From positions 5,186,501 through 5,250,500 of the forward strand of contig NZ_WBXN01000004.1 of NCBI RefSeq assembly GCF_008973465.1: 64,000 bases of DNA, given 5' to 3'. The notes beneath the pieces are model-generated. The model did not search any database. It was given only the letters and a program-made list of their open reading frames with translations, and had not been told where the DNA came from. Position numbers and translations under genes: made by a program. Below, piece by piece: positions 17,905 to 24,675 of the stretch (positions are counted from its first letter, which is position 1; the number at the start of each line of letters is the position of its first letter). The stretch is from Streptomyces sp. SS1-1 (GTDB taxonomy: Bacteria > Actinomycetota > Actinomycetes > Streptomycetales > Streptomycetaceae).

Positions 17905-18222
17905 TCAGCGTCGCTTGGCCTCGGATGCGAGGAGCGAGCGCAGGACGACGGCGCAGACGGCGACCGAGGCGCCGGTGATGGCGACCGCCAGGAGCAGGGA
18001 GACCAGGACGGCGCCGACGACCAGGACGACGGCTGTGCCGCCGCCGACGAGGGCGAGCGCGGTGCCGGGCGTGAGCTGGACGGTGGGGCGAGGCCGGGCG
18101 GGTTCCGTCGGGTAGGTCGGCGGGGTGTGCGAGCCCGGGACGATGGCAGTCGGCTCGACCACGGTGGGCGGCGTGACGCGGCCGGTCGGGGTGGGCATGG
18201 TCGGGATCTTCGGGCGGAACAT
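17905..18222 (-). CDS. Spread-type membrane protein
   Basis: A 105-aa protein. The first ~50 residues are Pro/Thr-rich, followed by two closely spaced hydrophobic stretches (ALALVGGGTAVVLVVGAVLV; LLLAVAITGASVAVCAVVLR) and a basic tail. This looks like the small Spd membrane proteins that, in pSAM2-type elements, help plasmid spread inside the recipient mycelium. The ATG at 18222 follows GGGAGAACC; a longer reading frame running upstream crosses the next gene and is rejected. Confidence 0.7.
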   Translation of the reverse strand: MFRPKIPTMPTPTGRVTPPTVVEPTAIVPGSHTPPTYPTEPARPRPTVQLTPGTALALVGGGTAVVLVVGAVLVSLLLAVAITGASVAVCAVVLRSLLASEAKRR

Positions 18223-18247
18223 CAGTGGTTCTCCCTTCGGGCGCGGG

Positions 18248-18403
18248 TCACTTGATGAAGGTGTCGATGCCGGGGGCCAGGACGCTGTCGGCGAGGAGGA
18301 AGCCGCCGAGCAGGAGCACCGCGATGAGCCAGGCGGGCGGGCGGATGAGCTTGACGCCGAGGTAGCCGACGACGAGCAGGGCGAACCAGAGCGGGACATC
18401 CAT
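18248..18403 (-). CDS. Very small membrane protein (51 aa)
   Basis: A 51-aa reading frame starting MDVPLWFALLVVGYLG, almost entirely hydrophobic with a short Arg-Pro-Pro turn in the middle, giving two transmembrane segments. It fits without overlap between two transfer-region genes, and GGAGACCACCGCC precedes the ATG. Length and character match the Spd-type proteins of Streptomyces AICEs. No function can be assigned from sequence. Confidence 0.65.
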   Translation of the reverse strand: MDVPLWFALLVVGYLGVKLIRPPAWLIAVLLLGGFLLADSVLAPGIDTFIK

Positions 18404-18415
18404 GGCGGTGGTCTC

Positions 18416-18607
18416 CTAGCGGACCTTGCAGCGGTGGGTGCGGGCGGCGAGCTGGGCGGCGGACTGGCTGGAGTAGTCGGCGGACCAGCCGCAGTGGTCG
18501 TTGCTGCACACGGCGGCGTGCTTGGTGGTGCCGTGGCGGTCGCGGTGGGTGCCGATCTGCACCGGGCCGATCCGCATCACGGAGTGGAAGAAGTCGCGGG
18601 CGGGCAT
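18416..18607 (-). CDS. Mobile element transfer protein (small, 63 aa)
   Basis: A 63-aa protein beginning MPARDFFHSVMRIGPVQIGT, of the family annotated as mobile element transfer proteins in Streptomyces AICEs. It has His/Cys residues spaced like a small zinc finger (THRDRHG, CSNDHCGWSAD, RTHRC), so metal binding is plausible. Its start is only one base from the preceding gene's stop, consistent with one operon. Confidence 0.75.
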   Translation of the reverse strand: MPARDFFHSVMRIGPVQIGTHRDRHGTTKHAAVCSNDHCGWSADYSSQSAAQLAARTHRCKVR

Positions 18608-18608
18608 G

Positions 18609-18803
18609 TCAGTCGGTCTCCGTTCGGGTCAGGTTCGGGTCGGGGAAGGCGGCGCGGATGCCGGCGGCGGTGGCCGGGTCGGTGGTGAGGCGGGCGGCCT
18701 CCTCGGCGAGCAGGTGGGCGAGGAAGGGCCGGTTGGTGGCGGCCATCTCGCGGGCGGCGTCGAGGTGGTCGGCGGCGGTCAGGTCGGCCGGATCGCTGGT
18801 CAT
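18609..18803 (-). CDS. AICE hypothetical protein (64 aa)
   Basis: A 64-aa acidic helical protein (MTSDPADLTAADHLDAAREM) with no recognisable motif. It is packed between the mobile element transfer gene and the DUF2637 gene in the same orientation and has typical Streptomyces codon use, so it is probably real and part of the transfer operon. Confidence 0.6.
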   Translation of the reverse strand: MTSDPADLTAADHLDAAREMAATNRPFLAHLLAEEAARLTTDPATAAGIRAAFPDPNLTRTETD

Positions 18804-18822
18804 GGCGTGTCTCCCGTCGGTG

Positions 18823-19500
18823 TCAGGCGAGTTGGGCGGCGATGGCGGCGGCGAGTTGGGGCGGGACGCCGAGGCGGGCGCGCAGGGTGTCGGTGTCGAT
18901 GGGCGATCCCGTACGGGCCTGGTGGTCGTCGGCGACCTTGCGGGCGTGGTTGATGAGCGCGGCCGGGACCGGCGGTGCTGTGACCGGAGGAGCCGGTGCG
19001 GGCTCGGCGGCGGGAAGCGCCGGGGTGTCGTCGGCGGCCGGGACGGGCTCGGGCTTCGGGGCGTGCGTGGGCACGGGCTCGGGTGCCGGTTCGGGGGCCG
19101 CGGCTGTAGGCGCCGGCGGTTCCGGGACCTGCTCTGCGGCGGAGTGGGCCAGGAGCGTCCCGCCCATGAAGGCGAGTGCGGGCCACGCTGCGACGAGGAT
19201 GCGCAGCCACGCCGGGACCTGGTCCAGGTCGAGCAGCCCGGCGGTGGCGACGTTGGCGCCGAGCGAGGCGAACAGCGCGGTGATGAACCAGCACCAGGCC
19301 AGCCGGGACGGCCCGTCCGTGCGCAGTCGGCGCCAGGCGGCGACCAGGAGCAGGTCGACACTGATCGGGTAGGCCCAGGCCTTCCAACCGTCCTGTCCGG
19401 CAGCGGCAGCGAGGTCGTGGAGGTGGGCGAAGGACAGGGCACCGGCGATGACGGCCTGGACCAGGACCGCGTCGATGCGAAGAGCGGGGCGGGCCATCAC
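18823..19500 (-). CDS. DUF2637 family membrane protein (Spd-like)
   Basis: A 225-aa protein. Residues 10–125 hold four hydrophobic segments (AVLVQAVIAGALSFAHLHDL, AYPISVDLLLVAA, WCWFITALFASLGANVA, LRILVAAWPALAFMGGTLL), the pattern of DUF2637, common in AICEs and conjugative plasmids next to traSA. A Pro/Ala-rich linker follows and a small C-terminal helical segment near 190–220 resembles a helix-turn-helix. It probably acts with TraSA in transfer or intramycelial spread. Confidence 0.82.
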   Translation of the reverse strand: MMARPALRIDAVLVQAVIAGALSFAHLHDLAAAAGQDGWKAWAYPISVDLLLVAAWRRLRTDGPSRLAWCWFITALFASLGANVATAGLLDLDQVPAWLRILVAAWPALAFMGGTLLAHSAAEQVPEPPAPTAAAPEPAPEPVPTHAPKPEPVPAADDTPALPAAEPAPAPPVTAPPVPAALINHARKVADDHQARTGSPIDTDTLRARLGVPPQLAAAIAAQLA

Positions 19501-19579
19501 GGCTCCCTTCTGAGATGAGGCATGGCGGGGGTAGGGACCTGGCGCGAGACGGTCGCGCCGACCGGTTGGACAGGGAGGA

Positions 19580-20935
19580 TCAGGCCGTGACGGGGGCTGC
19601 CTTGGACAGCGGCACGCGAGGAGCAGACGGCGCGGCTACGGCAGGCCGGAACGGCTGCAGGACGGGCAGCGCGGGCGTGCGGTCGGCGTGCTTGTTGCAG
19701 ACGTTCACGGCTTGGCGCAGAGAGGTGTGCGGGGCGCGGATGCGGTGCCAGCCTCCGGTGGAGTCACAGGCGATGGCGACGCCGCGCAGCTCGGCGGGTA
19801 TCTGGATGGCGGCCAGGACGGCGTCCGGGGAGATGTCGCCGAAGGCCATGTTCGCGGAGGTTTCGTCGTTGACGCGGTGGGCGGTGCGGCCGGTGAGCTG
19901 GGCGCGGAGCATGGTGATGCCCTTGCCGAGTTCGGAGCCGAAGCGCTGCCCGCAGATCTCCAGGTAGATGCCGGCCGCGCGGCCGAGCTGGGCGAGGCGG
20001 ACCAGGGCGGTGATGATGCGGTCCCGCCGCTTCTCTTCCTCCTTGTTGGCGAACAGGGCCAGCTCGGCGACCTCGTCCACCAGGACCACGACCGGGACCG
20101 GACGCAGTTCCTCGGGCAGATCCCAGATGTCGGCGGCGATGTCCGCGTCCGGTACAGCGACGCTGATGCGCTGCTCGGCCCGGATCAGTTGGTAGACCCC
20201 CTGCATGTGGTCGACGAGCGCGTCGAGCAGCTCGGCGGCGGTGTCGGGGTTGTCGGCGAGCGCGGAGAACCGGCGGGCCAGCGGGAAGAGTTCCACTCCC
20301 TGCTTGCAGTCGATGCCGACCAGGGCGACGTCCATCGGGGCGAGCCCGGCGACCAGGTTGCGCTGATACACGGACTTGCCGGACTCCGTCGCCCCGAGGG
20401 TGAGGGCGTGCGGAACGGCGCGGTAGTCGCGGTAGTGCACCGAGCCGTCTTCCCGCAGCGCGACCGGCACCCGCATGGGGCGAGGGTCCGTCTTGGCGGG
20501 CATCTGCACCCGCTTGAGCACGTCATAGCCGGTCATCCGCAGCTCTACGACGCCGGACCGCACTTCGCGGGAGGTGACGCCGTACATCGAGAACGAGTGC
20601 CGCAGCCGGTCGGAGGCAGCCGCGACGTCGAACGCGTCCTGCCCCGGACGAAGCTTGAGCCGCAGGACGAGCCCTGTACGAGTCGGGCGTAACCGAAGGA
20701 TGCGCGGCACCCGGGACTCAGGCGCCGGCCGGTCGGCGATCCGGGCGAGGGCGAGGCGCCAACGCGAGGGCGGAACGGTCAACCCGCAGGCGTCCATGAC
20801 CGAGGCGTACCGGAACAGGACCCGCAGCGCGGCGAAGGTGACCCCGAAGGTCAGCCAGTACCAGGCGGGACGCCGCCACCGCAGGAGACCCGCAGCGGCG
20901 ACGACCAGCACCAGGGCGACCGTGAACGCGGTCAT
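19580..20935 (-). CDS. FtsK/SpoIIIE-type DNA translocase TraSA
   Basis: A 451-aa membrane-anchored translocase. In Streptomyces conjugation a single FtsK-like Tra protein moves double-stranded DNA between hyphae. Two N-terminal hydrophobic stretches (3–45) precede the motor domain. Walker A is GATESGKS at 181–188 and Walker B VVVLVDE ends at D287–E288. The C-terminal ~50 residues are Pro/Ala-rich. The usual glycine of GATGSGKS is glutamate here, a change seen in this Tra group. Start at 20935 lies just after the pra-like stop. Confidence 0.92.
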   Translation of the reverse strand: MTAFTVALVLVVAAAGLLRWRRPAWYWLTFGVTFAALRVLFRYASVMDACGLTVPPSRWRLALARIADRPAPESRVPRILRLRPTRTGLVLRLKLRPGQDAFDVAAASDRLRHSFSMYGVTSREVRSGVVELRMTGYDVLKRVQMPAKTDPRPMRVPVALREDGSVHYRDYRAVPHALTLGATESGKSVYQRNLVAGLAPMDVALVGIDCKQGVELFPLARRFSALADNPDTAAELLDALVDHMQGVYQLIRAEQRISVAVPDADIAADIWDLPEELRPVPVVVLVDEVAELALFANKEEEKRRDRIITALVRLAQLGRAAGIYLEICGQRFGSELGKGITMLRAQLTGRTAHRVNDETSANMAFGDISPDAVLAAIQIPAELRGVAIACDSTGGWHRIRAPHTSLRQAVNVCNKHADRTPALPVLQPFRPAVAAPSAPRVPLSKAAPVTA

Positions 20936-20937
20936 GA

Positions 20938-21294
20938 TCAGGCCGCCTTGGGCTTCGCCGCAGCGTCGGCGAGCGAGGTGACGGCGACCGCGCGGAACGC
21001 GATGCCGTGCCGCTTCTGCCCGTTGAACTCGTTCTCCCACGGACGGGCGACCAGGCCGGTGAGGGCGACCGGGGTGCCCATGGCCAGCTCGGCGGAGATG
21101 CCCGGCTCCGGGACGGTGATGGAAAGGATCTCCACCTCGTCGTTGGCCGCGAACATCACGTCGACGGTCATCATCGTCGCGCCGGTCTCGGCGTCGGTGG
21201 CGATCTCGCCGGTACGGCGGTCCTTGACCTTGGGCTGCGGGGCCTTGGCGACCATCACGGTGGCGTTGGCGGTGTCGACGGGAATCTGGCGCAC
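20938..21294 (-). CDS. SCO3933 family protein (Pra-like regulator)
   Basis: A 118-aa protein starting MRQIPVDTANATVMVAKAP, of the SCO3933 family found next to traSA in Streptomyces AICEs. In pSAM2 the gene in this setting, pra, activates replication and is repressed by KorSA. Here the upstream DNA carries two copies of the motif shared with korSA–pif, which supports the same role. The fold looks β-rich with no clear helix-turn-helix, so regulation is inferred from context. Confidence 0.72.
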   Translation of the reverse strand: MRQIPVDTANATVMVAKAPQPKVKDRRTGEIATDAETGATMMTVDVMFAANDEVEILSITVPEPGISAELAMGTPVALTGLVARPWENEFNGQKRHGIAFRAVAVTSLADAAAKPKAA

Positions 21295-21326
21295 AGCAGA
21301 TCACTCCTACGTAGATGCTGGACTCC

Positions 21327-21348
21327 GTCACTCATGTACATGAGTGAC
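21327..21348. promoter_or_regulatory. Perfect 22-bp palindrome, putative KorSA operator 1
   Basis: Perfect palindrome centred on ATGTACAT with arms GTCACTC / GAGTGAC, 33 bp upstream of the pra-like start. It contains the same CTCATGTA core as operators 2 and 3. Confidence 0.7.
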
Positions 21349-21366
21349 ATGAAGAAGAGTGCATCA

Positions 21367-21384
21367 CTCCTATACATGAGTCAA
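21367..21384. promoter_or_regulatory. Putative KorSA operator 2
   Basis: On the minus strand it reads TTGACTCATGTATAGGAG; it differs by one base from operator 3. TTGACT could be the −35 of the promoter for the pra-like/tra operon, so repressor binding would block RNA polymerase. Confidence 0.65.
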
Positions 21385-21433
21385 CCCGCCGCGGGAACGA
21401 ACTCGCGACGGGCTGTGGGTAGTTGAGCGGGCG

Positions 21434-22213
21434 TCAGTCTGCTGCCGGGATCCGATACTCGAAGACGAACTGGTCAGCGGCCATGAGCGTGTCGCAGACC
21501 TCGACCACCAGGCCCTCGGCCGTACGGGCTTCTCGGATCAGATGAACCAGGGGCGCACCCGGGCTGAGCGCCAGCTCGGAAGCCTCTGCCTTGGACGCCG
21601 GCCGCGCTTGCAGCGTCTCGACGAACTCGGCGAACTCGTGCCCGTGCTCTTCGAGTCGGGCGTAGATGCCACCGCCGCCAGGGTTCTCGGCGAACAGCTC
21701 CGGGATCTCCTTGACGACATCCCACGGCAGGTACGACGTCGCGGTCTCGACCGGCGTGCCGTTGCGGAAGTAGAGACGCCGGCGGGCGAGAACCTGAGTG
21801 CCGACGGGCACGCCCAGGCGGCGGGCGGCATCCTCGGGGGCCTCCATCGGCCCGATGTAGAGGACGCTCACCTTGGCGGAGGCGCCGGACTGCTCGGACT
21901 CGGCGAGATACGCGGCCTTGCCGCCCTGGCGCAGCGAGCGCCGGAAGCGGTCGGAGGAGCGGTGCCGCACGGGCGGCCGGTCCTTCACGATGGAGCCCTT
22001 GCCGTGCCGGGTCTCGACGAGGCCGCTCGCACGCACCTCGACCATGGCCTTACGGATGGTGCCGCCAGAGACGCCGTAGCGGTCAATCAGCTCGGACTCA
22101 CTCGGCACCATGTCACCAGGCTTGAGGACCCCTGCCCGGATCTGCTGAACGATCTCGTTCGCGATCTGCACGTACCGAGGTACAGCCTTGTCTCCTCCTA
22201 CCGCGGTTCCCAT
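21434..22213 (-). CDS. GntR family repressor with UTRA domain (KorSA-like)
   Basis: A 259-aa HutC-subfamily GntR regulator. The N-terminal winged helix spans about 10–75 (PRYVQIANEIVQQIRAGVL, SELIDRYGVSGGTIRKAMVE, GLVETRHGKGS). The UTRA effector domain covers about 100–255. In pSAM2 KorSA keeps the transfer and replication genes off while integrated. The ATG at 22213 follows AGGAGGAAGAGAAGG. Three related operator motifs flank the gene on both sides, one of them in its own promoter, so autorepression is likely. Confidence 0.9.
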   Translation of the reverse strand: MGTAVGGDKAVPRYVQIANEIVQQIRAGVLKPGDMVPSESELIDRYGVSGGTIRKAMVEVRASGLVETRHGKGSIVKDRPPVRHRSSDRFRRSLRQGGKAAYLAESEQSGASAKVSVLYIGPMEAPEDAARRLGVPVGTQVLARRRLYFRNGTPVETATSYLPWDVVKEIPELFAENPGGGGIYARLEEHGHEFAEFVETLQARPASKAEASELALSPGAPLVHLIREARTAEGLVVEVCDTLMAADQFVFEYRIPAAD

Positions 22214-22234
22214 AGTCCTTCTCTTCCTCCTATG

Positions 22235-22252
22235 CTCCTGTACATGAGTCAA
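22235..22252. promoter_or_regulatory. Putative KorSA operator 3 in the korSA–pif region
   Basis: Minus strand TTGACTCATGTACAGGAG, 17 of 18 bases identical to operator 2. It overlaps the pif start codon (ATG at 22244) and offers TTGACT as a −35 for korSA, so one site could control both divergent genes. Confidence 0.68.
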
Positions 22253-22699
22253 TCACAGGAGGCAAGGCAGGCACCATCGCTGCACTCGGTATCCGTGGCC
22301 GGAGCCGTGGTGCGCGAGGACGGGCGCCTCCTGGCGATCCGCCGCGCCGACAACGGCACTTGGGAGCTCCCCGGCGGCGTACTCGAACTCGAAGAGACCC
22401 CCGAAGCGGGCGTCGCCCGCGAGGTCCTGGAGGAGACAGGCATCCAGGTCGAGGTGGACGAACTCACCGGCGTCTACAAGAACACGACCCGAGGCATCGT
22501 CGCCCTAGTCTTCCGCTGCAAGCCATCCGGCGGCGAGGAACGGACGTCCGACGAGTCGACGGCGGTTGCTTGGCTCACGCCCGACGAGGTGGCGGAGCGC
22601 ATGTCCGAGGTCTTCGCGATCAGACTGTTGGATGCCTTGGATGGCAACGGTCCCCACGTACGAAGCCATGACGGCCGGCACCTCATCGCAGCGGGATAA
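22244..22699 (+). CDS. Nudix hydrolase, Pif-type AICE immunity factor
   Basis: A 151-aa Nudix protein divergent from korSA. The Nudix box is complete: GGVLELEETPEAGVA then REVLEETGI near residues 45–68. In pSAM2 the gene in this position, pif, encodes a Nudix protein that stops a cell already carrying the element from receiving it again; synteny supports that role. The ATG lies inside the operator motif and no Shine-Dalgarno sequence is seen, so the message may be leaderless. An ATG 12 bp upstream is an alternative start. Confidence 0.82.
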   Translation: MSQSQEARQAPSLHSVSVAGAVVREDGRLLAIRRADNGTWELPGGVLELEETPEAGVAREVLEETGIQVEVDELTGVYKNTTRGIVALVFRCKPSGGEERTSDESTAVAWLTPDEVAERMSEVFAIRLLDALDGNGPHVRSHDGRHLIAAG

Positions 22700-22720
22700 G
22701 ACTTTCCCTACTTCATCAAG

Positions 22721-22739
22721 GCCCGCGCACGGCGCGGGC
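22721..22739 (+). terminator. Terminator after the Pif-type gene
   Basis: A perfect 8-bp stem (GCCCGCGC / GCGCGGGC) with an ACG loop, 21 bp after the stop codon. The rest of 22740–22985 is very G/C-rich and shows no gene. Confidence 0.65.
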
Positions 22740-22985
22740 GCGCGCCGCCTCTGCGGCGCGGCCTGCCTCCTGTCTTCGCCCCGGCTGGCCGCGCCCGGCG
22801 GCGCGCTCGGCGACTGCGGGCATGAAGGTGAGAGACACCCTCTGTGGCTGGGGCGGTCGTCTCCACGGCTTTAGAGGTCGTTCTCTTTCCGAACCTCGTG
22901 TGCGGTTTCCGCTGGTCCGGCATGGCATGGCGGCTGGCGAGGGAGTCTCGGTCCGTTGCTGGTCGAGACGTTGTGGGGGTGGCGG

Positions 22986-23501
22986 ATGCCGTCGATGCGG
23001 GCGGTGCTGGAATCGCGGCAGAAGGCCGCGGCGGTGCGGGTGGAAGATCTCGAAGCCGAGTTGGAGCGGGTGCGGACGGCTCTGGCGGAGGCCGAAGAGG
23101 TGCTCAGGCGCCGGGTGATCGGCCTGGAGCAGTATCTGGAGGCGCTGGCCGAGGAGGAGGCGCCCGCCGTGGTGGGCGGCAGAGCACCGCAGAAGAAGCC
23201 GGTGGGGCCGCGCCGGGCGGTGCCCCACCGGGACAACGCCCCTGGAAGCGAGGTGTTGTCGGTGGACTACCAGGCGTTGATGGCCGCCGCGGTGGAGGCG
23301 GGAGGCGACGGGCTCGGCGCCCGGCGGGCGGCGGTGGTGCTGGGCTGGGACAGTGCGTCCGCCTCCCGCGTCGAGGGTGCGAGGGCACGGCTGAAGAGGC
23401 TGGTGGAACGGGGCTGGCTGGTCGAAGTCAAACCGGGCAGGTTCACGCTGCCCGCAGCGGAGCAGGGCTGTGCTGCCGGGCGGCCAGGCGGCGGCTCATG
23501 A
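22986..23501 (+). CDS. Coiled-coil / winged-helix protein of unknown function
   Basis: A 171-aa protein. Residues 1–55 form a heptad-patterned coiled coil (VRVEDLEAELERVRTALAEA, EVLRRRVIGLEQYLEAL). A charged linker follows, then a helical winged-helix-like region near 95–155 (ARRAAVVLGWDSASASRVEG, LVERGWLVEVKPGRFTLP). I do not recognise the family. The last ~20 codons overlap the 3' end of the convergent IS5 transposase gene, so the natural C-terminus may have been altered by the insertion. The ATG follows GGGGGTGGCGG. Confidence 0.6.
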   Translation: MPSMRAVLESRQKAAAVRVEDLEAELERVRTALAEAEEVLRRRVIGLEQYLEALAEEEAPAVVGGRAPQKKPVGPRRAVPHRDNAPGSEVLSVDYQALMAAAVEAGGDGLGARRAAVVLGWDSASASRVEGARARLKRLVERGWLVEVKPGRFTLPAAEQGCAAGRPGGGS

Positions 23502-24249
23502 GGGTGGTCATCGACCACAGGATGACGGCTTCGCTGGTGTCGGTGCGCCGTTCGTAGTCACGGACCAGGCGTCGGCTGCGCAGGAACCAGGCGAAAGATC
23601 GCTCCACCACCCAGCGGCGGGGCAGCACCTGGAAGCCCTGGACGTCGTCGCTGCGGCGGACGACGTCCAGGACGAGGGCGAGGTGCGCGGTAGCCCAGTC
23701 GACGAGGTGGCCGGTGTAACCGCCGTCGGCCCAGACCCGTGACAGCTGCCGGAAGCAGCCCGTCGCCGCCGACAGCAGGGTCCGGGCGGCGTCCCGGTCG
23801 GTCGTGGACGCCGGCGTGACCTGCACGGACAGCAACAGTCCAAGGGTGTCGGTGAGCAGGTGCCGCTTGCGTCCATTGATCTTCTTCCCGGCGTCGAAGC
23901 CCCGCGAGGTGAGGGCGACGGTGGCGTCCGCCTTCACCGACTGCGAGTCGATGACCGCCGCACTCGGCTCCAGGTCACGGCCCTCAGCCCTGCGGACACA
24001 CCCGCGCAGTCGGTCGTGCAGCTCGGCGATCAATCCCGCATCCCGCCAGCGGGCGAAGAAGGCATACACCCGCGGCCAGGGCGGGAAGTCCGAGGGCATT
24101 GCTCGCCATTTGATGCCGTTGTCGACGAGGTAGCGCACCGCGTCGATCATCTGCCGGTGGCAGTAGCCCTCCGGCCGCCCGCCCCGACCGGCCAGCCATC
24201 CAGGAACCGGGAGCAGATCCCGTACCAGAGCCCACTCGGCATCGCTCAT
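23443..24249 (-). CDS. IS5 family DDE transposase
   Basis: A 268-aa transposase from ATG 24249. The N-terminal DUF4096-type region (MSDAEWALVRDLLPVPGWL) precedes the DDE catalytic domain, with D101 (VIDSQSVKAD), D175 (VWADGGYTG) and E216 (RWVVERSFAW), so it appears catalytically complete. GRKRHLLTDTLGLLL and the YERRTDTSEA tail are typical. I could not define terminal inverted repeats or a target duplication. An in-frame 42-codon extension upstream exists but lacks the family pattern. Confidence 0.9.
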   Translation of the reverse strand: MSDAEWALVRDLLPVPGWLAGRGGRPEGYCHRQMIDAVRYLVDNGIKWRAMPSDFPPWPRVYAFFARWRDAGLIAELHDRLRGCVRRAEGRDLEPSAAVIDSQSVKADATVALTSRGFDAGKKINGRKRHLLTDTLGLLLSVQVTPASTTDRDAARTLLSAATGCFRQLSRVWADGGYTGHLVDWATAHLALVLDVVRRSDDVQGFQVLPRRWVVERSFAWFLRSRRLVRDYERRTDTSEAVILWSMTTLMSRRLAARQHSPAPLRAA

Positions 24250-24376
24250 GTCCGAGCCGTACCGGGGCAGGCGCTCCGGCCTGTCGGCCGCGTTCCCGAA
24301 CCTGTGGGCGAGACAGTCACACCCAGGAGTGACCGGACTGGACCCGGCGACCGTGACCACGCGACACTTCGACAAC

Positions 24377-24429
24377 AGGGCCTCTTGCTCCTCGCTGGAC
24401 TCGACATCCGCGAGCTACCAAGAGGCCCT
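24377..24429. repeat. 11-bp inverted repeat upstream of the transposase
   Basis: AGGGCCTCTTG at 24377–24387 pairs perfectly with CAAGAGGCCCT at 24419–24429 across 31 nt. It lies between the transposase start and the larger hairpin at 24529. It may be an IS end, a terminator or a regulatory hairpin. Confidence 0.5.
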
Positions 24430-24528
24430 TCTCTCATGCCTCGCCACCAGCAATCTCACCCGATCCAGGCCCCTGTTCGAGGCCGACCGAGCACGCGAAC
24501 GGATAGAGAACAGCCAGTTAGGCAGCCA

Positions 24529-24639
24529 CTTTGGGGCGAGCCTCTAAGATCATGGCCCCAACGTCGTGCTTTAACGGGCAGGTCCACAGACTGCCCGACT
24601 CGCCGGAAGCTTACGGGGCCATGATCACTCGCCCCAAAG
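24529..24639. repeat. 111-bp nested hairpin next to the cargo gene
   Basis: Two inverted segments pair: CTTTGGGGCGAG (24529–24540) with 24628–24639, and GATCATGGCCCC (24548–24559) with 24615–24626. The segments are separated by 7 nt on one arm and 1 nt on the other. A second 7-bp hairpin (CGGGCAG / CTGCCCG, 24575–24597) sits inside. It ends 36 bp past the stop of the cargo gene, so it could be its terminator or a small mobile element end. Confidence 0.6.
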
Positions 24640-24675
24640 CAGCTCCAGCCCAAAGCCGTTCCACCGACCTTGGTG

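Noticed and set aside
24260..24345. Possible tRNA-like sequence near the IS5 transposase start
   Set aside because: No cloverleaf could be formed. Some bases resemble GGTTCGA-type loops, but the acceptor and anticodon stems are absent.
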